Positions 57,679 through 64,000 of a stretch of DNA of 64,000 nucleotides are shown piece by piece. The stretch is from Gnetum montanum. Lineage: Eukaryota; Streptophyta; Gnetopsida; Gnetales; Gnetaceae. Position numbers and translations under genes: made by a program. The stretch is taken from contig MNCI01003605.1 of assembly GCA_015680685.1 (NCBI GenBank), positions 346,123 through 410,122 of the forward strand, read 5' to 3'. The notes under the pieces are model-generated. The model was given only the letters and a program-made list of their open reading frames with translations, was not told the DNA's origin and ran no database searches. The stretch's first letter is position 1. Each line of letters begins with the position of its first letter.

Positions 57679-58308
57679 TATGGCCATCCATGCTGACCAT
57701 TACCATGGCCTCTTAGTTTTTCTATCTTTTTGTTTTTCACATTTTTGATTTTACAAATCTTTTATTTTCAAAATTTTTTAATTTTATATCATTTTTAGTA
57801 CCTTTAAAATTTCTTGCTTATTTTACGCTTTCTTATATATTTTCTTTCTTTTGTTTCTTTTTTTTAAGTGTGATATTTTCTCATTTTGCTAATAAATCTA
57901 CTTTATTGTCACAAGACACAATGTTGTCGTTGTTATTTGCTAATGATGGTTTGTGCTTAATGTGTGATTGTCGATGTCTAGTTTCTATTTTTGAATTTTG
58001 ATGTCTGATAACTCTGACATGGTTTATTTTTTATGGAATAGGTAGTGAGTCCACATCATCTACCCATCTAATGAACTCTATGGATTTCCTTGTTCTAGGA
58101 ATTTGAGGTCCCTTTTTCATTAAAGAAATTGTTAATCAATTAGTGACCTTGGTAGTTCCAGAATTAGGAAGGCTTTAAAGGTTTGTAAAGGGTGTGACTT
58201 TAAGGGGACTCAATACTCTTTGTACTCTTCTTCTTGCTTGAGTGCTTGAGTGTTTTTCATAGATTTCTTACCATTCCATTCCACCCAATGATAGGAAGAC
58301 AAATAACA

Positions 58309-58460
58309 TCATGGTATGGTGTGGTTCCTATCATTCAAAGAAAACAATGGGAATTCAAAGCATATCCCTTCAACATGAATAAGTCCTCACATAGTGTGAT
58401 TCCCATTTCAAAAGACAAAAAAAAAAAAATAATGAGAATTCAAAGCACATCGCTTCGACA
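58309..58460 (+). repeat. conserved imperfect hairpin, two copies (E)
   Basis: Two modules of the form GGTGTGGTTCCTATCATT ... A-rich ... AATGGGAATTCAAAGCATAT lie in tandem, the second with a run of A in its loop. The remaining 58461-59230 is non-coding; the block GAGGACCCACTTGC near 58970 is shared with A, B and C. Confidence 0.65.
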
Positions 58461-59230
58461 AATAAAAGGGCTACAAGCACTAATTATGGAACTCGAAATA
58501 CATACACCTATGCCTAAAGGTCCCTTCTAACTAAGGCCCTATCTCTCATATTTCCTAATTTTCTATCCTCTTTGTGGAATAGTGGTTGTCTTTTGGGGAC
58601 ACTCTTGTTTCTCAAGTGGGTGGATCAGTCTTAGTATGGTGATGCAAAGTCACTAAAAGTAGGAGGCTTTGGTCTAGACTGAGGATGGAACTTCTCAGGT
58701 CATTTTAACCATAATTCCATAAGGGACTTCTTATGACCTCAATTTAGAACTCCATTGCACCTTCTCTATCATCCATCCATGCTTCCATAACTCACCTCAC
58801 CATTGGGTTCTATGTCATGCTCTATGTCTTAGTTTGATGTATTGAGATTATTAAGTGGATTCTTTTGGGTTGGTTCTTAACTTGTCATGATCATTAAATC
58901 GACTATGAGGCCCACACTTCTTAGTTTAGGTTATGTAAGGGCAAAAAGGGCATGAGCCTATTATGGAGAGGACCCACTTGCATAGCTTTTGGCTTGATTA
59001 GTTAAGGTTTCTTACCTTTGACATCGCTACAATCTTATATTTCGTATTTTCCATTGTGTAAACCACTCAGTACTTCTTAATCTTTTATTGCATTTATCCA
59101 TGAAATTAATTTTCTCCATTTTTTCAAATTTATGAACTTCAACATCCTCTTCTCATGATTGCATACTATTCTTACTCTTCTAAGCTTTCATTTGACCTGA
59201 ATTTCATCAAAAAATTCCTTGTATTTTAAA

Positions 59231-59320
59231 AGTTTGACCAAAGTCAATGAAAGTCAATAGTGGTCAACAACAGCATTGATAAGGCCTTGTCAATGCAATG
59301 CAAAAATAATTTATATACCA
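59231..59320 (+). promoter_or_regulatory. putative internal promoter for the third ORF (E)
   Basis: The motif cluster GTTTGACC, GTCAATG, GTCAATAG, GGTCAACAA and CTTGTCAATGCAATG is followed by TATATA at 59312-59317. It resembles the element's own U3. The TATA box lies about 150 nt before the splice donor at 59465. Confidence 0.5.
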
Positions 59321-59464
59321 TTGGATGCTTTGAAATTTTTTTTAATTTTCTTATAACACATGGGGAAGTTTTGCAATTTTTTAAAGCCCAATGCCTTCCA
59401 GAGTCCATAACTTTGAAATTGTTTATCCAAATCATTCTATTTTTTGATCCTGCACTTGCTAAAG

Positions 59465-59771
59465 GTAAGATCTTTATCTTGGGGGCCACAAACCTTAATG
59501 TTTCCAATGGAATTTTTTTAAAAAATTTCTAACTCCTCCAAGGATTAGTAACCTTAATCATACATAAACATCAACTCTTTGTAAGTTAACCCTTCCAACA
59601 ATCTCTGGGATTATTTATCAATAATAAGGCATAAATAGAAATAACAATTAAGTTAATTAAATAAGTCATAATCATAACTTAGCCAAGTGTAACTATCCTC
59701 AAGAGTTAAGGTATCCCAATTTTTTTAAGGATACACAATGATTGCTAATCCATGGGTTTATTGTATTACAG
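59465..59771 (+). promoter_or_regulatory. putative 5'-UTR intron before the third ORF (E)
   Basis: The donor CTAAAG|GTAAGATC is a strong plant consensus. A GGGGG run follows at about 59480. The branch-point-like TTGCTAATCC and the acceptor TTGTATTACAG lie directly before the ATG. Length is 307 nt. Confidence 0.65.
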
Positions 59772-62627
59772 ATGGCATCCAAACAAAAATGTTTGTAGGA
59801 AGGAGAACCCTCATAGCCATAGGAGAAGTGACCTAGAGCTAGAAGGGGCTAGTAGGAACAAGGCCAAGAACAACAAGAGGCAACTCATGTAATGGGGCCT
59901 CTTCATAAGGAGCCCAAAGTGGTATCTATTAGATAGATTCTATAAGAAGAAGTGCCCATAGAACAATTTCAATGAGGAGAAACACCTAGACTATGCCAAA
60001 GCTTGAGGTTACTCTGACTCAAGCCTGCCTAGACATCATCAAGTCTCGAGAGATCCAAAGGTTAGTTCTTGAAAAGATAAACTTTGGGCCATTTTGAAAA
60101 AAGCTCTAGAGAATGTCAGAATACAATTGCAAACCTCTACCATGTGGCCAATCATCATGACCAATGGGGAGTGGTACATGGAAGAGACTTATCTCTTCTG
60201 GAATAGCTAAAGGCTAGTGTCCATTGTAAAAATCAAGGACATTTAAGTGTCCTACTCAATGGAGGCCATCTTACAAGCACTAGGGTTTCCAGACATTGGA
60301 ACATAGTTGACAAAGATATAAACTAAAGGCAATCTTGAGGAAAACAGGAAGTGGACCGAGTAATGCTACGGGATGGATCATAAGGAGTATGGCACCCTCA
60401 CATTAGTAGAGAAAATTTATTTTAAGATTGTAGCCTATCACCTTAATCCAAAAATGAGTCCAAGCAAGGTGACTACTTTCTCTACTTGAGCATGTGCCAC
60501 TCTAAGTGGGAAATTTCCTGTTAACCTTTTACAACTGATTTATTTGTAGATCGAGAAGCACTTCAAGTAGAACAAACATTGAAGGAAGACCTTACCCTTT
60601 CTGTGCTTTATCAAAAAACTTTGCAAGAGGGTAGGTATTTTTTGCTATTCAAATAACACTCTTAGGCATGCTCCCTTGGCCTCATGGGCAAAAATGATGA
60701 AAGATAAAACATCAACAACCATTCAATAAGAGGAGCTGCTACCAACACCACCCACTTAGGAGATAACATCATAGTCTGGCATAGTCCTTGAGCATCTACA
60801 ACAAATCTAAGAGCAACTCTTGAGTGAACAAGAGCAAAAAGTAAGAATGAGTGGGGTGGATCCATTTGTGTATCAGCTAGTAATGAGTCACCTTAATGAG
60901 GTGGCTCGACTAGTTAGCCAAATGGAGAGGGTTGGTTCCATTTTCTCTGCCCAAAGAATGTAGCTACCTTCAAGGTTAGATCCCAATGCTTAAGAGGTTA
61001 TGGTGTCATTAGCAACACATCATCTATTCCTAGAAATCTTTGGGAATGTCACCACTTTCTCAATAAGGTTGGAGGAAGGTGATGAGGCAATTGTCTTGGT
61101 GATGCAACACCAAGGGTAGGAGACAATGGCAGAAGTGGTAGCTGACTATGTAGTTGAAGCACTAAATGCACCCATAACATCTATACTAGACATATCTACA
61201 CTACAAGATGTGAAGATGTTTGCAAACATGGTCAATGAAAAATTAAATGTAGCCTAGCATGAAAAACTGCTAGAACGATTGGTAGGAATCAGGAAACTGA
61301 CTCTAGATATCTTCAATCTTCTAGAGAACATCACTACAACCCAATTGAAGCTACTAAATGCAAGGTAGATGCATCATTCTAGAGGGAAAACTAGAAATAG
61401 CCTAAGAGCAAAATCAACACTTGGTAACAAAGGTTGCTAAACTTCATGCCCTGACTTGCAAAACAAGAAATCCTTAGCCTGGCAATGATAAGAGATGAAG
61501 CTATCAAATAACTTTAGGAATGATTTCAAAAGGCTAAGGAGGAAGTAGTAATGACCATCTTCAAATAGTTCATGGTAGAAGTTGAAATTCACTCAATCAA
61601 AAAGGACTTAAATCAAATGTGCAAAGAAAATGAAGCATTGATTACAAGAAATCATTGCCTGCAAAATGTTGATGCTCAAAGAGATCAAATGCAAGAATTC
61701 ATTCATCAACAAAATGAGAATCTTATGAGAGTCAACAATAAACTAAAGAAATTGGCTATGGAGAACTATAATTTTTGGATGGAGGAGGTATGCACATTGC
61801 AACAAAAGTCTACCATCAAAATTACTACCTAGAAGAATGAAGCTCTTAAGTTTGAGAAAGTAAAAAATCACTATAGGGACCAAGTTGGCTTGTAAAGTGA
61901 AATTAATGAAAAAGAAATCTAGATGGAAAAGGCTAAAGTAAATGAAGCCCTCTAGCAACTCTAGCAAGGAAGAGAGATGTGGCAACCCATCCTTGATGGG
62001 ATTGATGCCTACTATAAAGCAGAGATCTGCTTGAAGAAGTTGAAAATCAAAGAAATGATAGAGTATATGGAGTTGGCCAATATCCATTACGCAAACCTAG
62101 AAATGTTGAAAGCTAGATGATCATGGTCAGAATTGGAGAAATAGGTGGCTAGGTTGTATCTACTATATGAGGCCAAGTTCAAATACCACAAGGATACCAA
62201 GCAAAATCTTGAGACTGCTAATGTTGAACTTGAAGTCCTCAAAGGGTAATTCACAGATAAATGATCCATCATTGAGGACCTAGCCAGATGGATGAATGAC
62301 TACCAAGAGCTAAAGAGCATAGTGCAAGCATTCGACATTAAACGCAAATAGTTCATTCCTTGGTTCGTCAATGTTAAGGAGTTGTTTTTAGTGATCCAGT
62401 GTCCTTGGGATGTGCTCATTTCAACCCACATTAGGAAAGCTACATGGATGGTTCATGATTCTAGGATTAAGGAAGAGAAAATGAAAGCATTGTTGGACAC
62501 TTTTCAGCTCCCACCTGAAGTTGCAATAGCAACAAGACAACCATAGCCACCTCAACCATCGCTAGTGCGTGAAGCCTATGAAGGTCCTTTATAGCCTCAG
62601 GAACCATCACTTCCTAGGATCATTTGA
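59772..62627 (+). pseudogene. third ORF (downstream of pol), element E
   Basis: A decayed reading of about 950 codons in the same orientation as pol. It has a basic start, then a segment homologous to C residues 164-254 near 60240-60520 (NPKMSPSKVTTF, ACATLSGKFPVNL). A middle region reads QLVMSHLNEVARLVSQMERV, EIFGNVTTFSIRLEEGDEA and VLVMQHQ. A long coiled-coil-like tail includes the open run 61572-61832 (EIHSIKKDLNQMCKENEAL). It ends shortly before the polypurine tract. Product function is unknown; there is no envelope-like membrane segment. It is judged to be the additional ORF of a Tat/Athila-type element. Confidence 0.65.
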
Positions 62628-62863
62628 TCATCTCTAATAAGCTTTACATCATCAAGGAATGTGTTGTTCAATTTTTGAAGAGTTGTGTCATGGTGTTCAA
62701 TTTTTTGTCTTGAACACCATCATTTTTTGTAATGTGTTGATCCGTACACCTGGGCATTCCATTTTTTGTCAAGTTAGTTAAGTTTTTTTTGTTGAAAGAA
62801 AAGTCAATCAATAATCCCATACCTTTCCAATTTTGTAAAAGAACTCAAGGATGAGTTTTCATT

Positions 62864-62877
62864 CAGTTGTGGGGGTA
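62864..62877 (+). promoter_or_regulatory. 3' polypurine tract (E)
   Basis: CAGTTGTGGGGGTA abuts the TGATG of the 3' LTR. Confidence 0.78.
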
Positions 62878-63724
62878 TGATGAGTCATCGTTGGTTGTCC
62901 ATGTCAACAATGCCTCATCAATGCATTTCATCCTACATCAACAAGGCCTCATTGATGTAATATCTGTCCATCGCCTATATGCATCTACCAGTCGCATTTA
63001 TGAAGAGTTCAAATTTTAGTAGTAGCAAAGCTCTTGCATTTCGTCCATTCAAAAGTTAGAATTTTTTCCCTAAGTGCCCGCAATAGGAGTCATTGAGTGT
63101 ATGGATCTTTATTCAAGCATTGTTGTACCTAAGCATGATAGTGTGTGTAACAATAAAGATAAGCTTTATGATAAACCTTGTAGCACTTTGGATAGATTAG
63201 CTATTTTATTTATGCATTTGATGTTTTCAATTATTTATTAAATTCTTTCAATTAGTTATCAAATATTTTTCAATTATTATGTTAATGAGATAATTAAGTG
63301 AAATAGATTACACACCTAAGTATGATGGCTTTGCACGTAACACATATTCACTTAATAATCCTAGTAGCGTTATTGCTTGGTATGTCTGGTAGCGTAGCGT
63401 TTGGTCGCCTAGTAGTGGATACATGGGTTCAAGACATGTACGGAAAGTGGGAATGAATACTTTTGTTAGGGTTAGTTAAATGATTAGTTAATTAGTTAAT
63501 TTGGATTAGATAATTAAACTCCTTTTATCTACATTTCAAGCACCAAAATATAAAATAAAAATGATAAAAATTAGATACCTCAATTACACTTAACCAAACC
63601 AATGTATGTCATAAGTGTAATTGGGAGGACAATGATTGAACTTAATGGTAGATTCACTTCCTAAAGGGCTAGTGCACTGAAAATGATAAATTCTGCAAAA
63701 TTTGACTAGATCATGCATGAATGC
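62878..63724 (+). repeat. 3' LTR of E, cut near its end
   Basis: Colinear with the 5' LTR up to GCATGAATGC. The last ~45 bases are replaced by a minus-strand LTR start. The U3 motif array is richer than in the 5' LTR (GTCAACAATGCC, CATCAATGCA, CATCAACAAGG). Confidence 0.88.
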
Positions 63725-64000
63725 TGATGAGTGGCAAGGTACCCCTACACTCAACCATACGAATACAAGCGTTTCACACACGGTCCGGTTGAACTTCGCA
63801 GACGAACTAGTTGTGATATCTAGATAGTTATCCTTAGGTCGTAGTTCATTATCTTTTCATTTGGACTAGTGTTAACTTTGTCATCTATGGTTTAGTCCAG
63901 AGTGAGGTGTATGATGTGTTTCTATGCTAATGCTACTCCTAACGACAATGGAAGATAATATTAACTAAGCTAAGAGAGAAAGGGTAAGAGAGAATCTAAG
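63725..64000 (-). repeat. LTR start of another element (F), running off the window
   Basis: TGATGAGTGGCAAGGTACCC and the following text match the solo LTR 45006-45290 closely. The five bases before it (AATGC) are the presumed left target duplication. Whether it is a solo LTR or the 3' LTR of a full element cannot be seen. Confidence 0.8.

Larger units (their letters stand above)
51156..63724 (+). mobile_element. element E: Ty3/gypsy retrotransposon, at least 12.6 kb
   Basis: The 5' LTR is 51156-52018 and the 3' LTR starts at 62878. Every module of the family is present in order: primer site, gag, protease, linker, RT, RNase H, integrase, internal purine tract, hairpins, promoter-like module, intron, third ORF and polypurine tract. 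The 3' LTR is cut at 63724 by a minus-strand LTR, so the right target duplication is not visible; the left flank is AATGT. Stops are dense throughout. Confidence 0.88.

Overview
This window is nuclear DNA from a large-genome seed plant. It holds one recognisable host gene, an intact class I (GH19) chitinase on the minus strand at 47273-49003. Almost everything else is decayed Ty3/gypsy LTR retrotransposons, many nested in one another. The low gene density, the very long elements (about 12-13 kb) and the heavy CpG-to-TpG/CpA decay suit a gymnosperm such as a conifer. The sequence alone does not prove this.

Layout. Element D (minus strand, seen from about 775 to 18021; its 3' end lies left of the window or is lost) is the oldest host. 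Element A (plus, 3568-9895) sits in D's RNase H region. A probable 1.86-kb solo LTR of another family (14474-16333) sits in D's gag. Element B (minus, 18022-44616, target duplication AAATC) is inserted in D's 5' LTR. Element C (minus, 27899-41143, duplication GGGGC/AGGGC) is inserted in B at the gag/protease junction. A gene-proximal segment follows: a decayed protease fragment of another gypsy lineage split by a solo LTR (45006-45970, perfect duplication GTAGT), then the chitinase and its promoter, then about 1.7 kb of AT-rich spacer. Element E (plus, 51156-63724) fills most of the rest. Its 3' LTR is broken by a minus-strand LTR that runs off the end.

Elements A-E form one family. LTRs run TGATG...CATCA. 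The best primer-binding site is TTGGCACCATTGCCAAGGAC, which matches a CpG-decayed tRNA-Asp site of the kind used by Athila/Tat elements. Gene order is gag, protease, RT, RNase H, integrase. About 2 kb of non-coding DNA follows, then a third long ORF of roughly 900 codons. All copies carry many stops, so none encodes a working polyprotein.

The most interesting signal is the arrangement before the third ORF. In B, C and E there is a U3-like cluster of short motifs and a TATA box. About 145-150 nt later comes a splice-donor consensus, then a 284-322 nt intron with a G-run near its 5' end, and then an acceptor AG placed directly before the ATG. A keeps the intron (212 nt) and the acceptor-ATG junction. 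This suggests that the third ORF had its own promoter and a 5'-UTR intron inside the retrotransposon. Other shared signals are a second polypurine-tract-like motif just after integrase, A-rich-loop hairpins in one or two copies, an R-region inverted repeat that pairs the AATAAA signal with an upstream TTTATT, and GATATC palindromes in one U3 subfamily.
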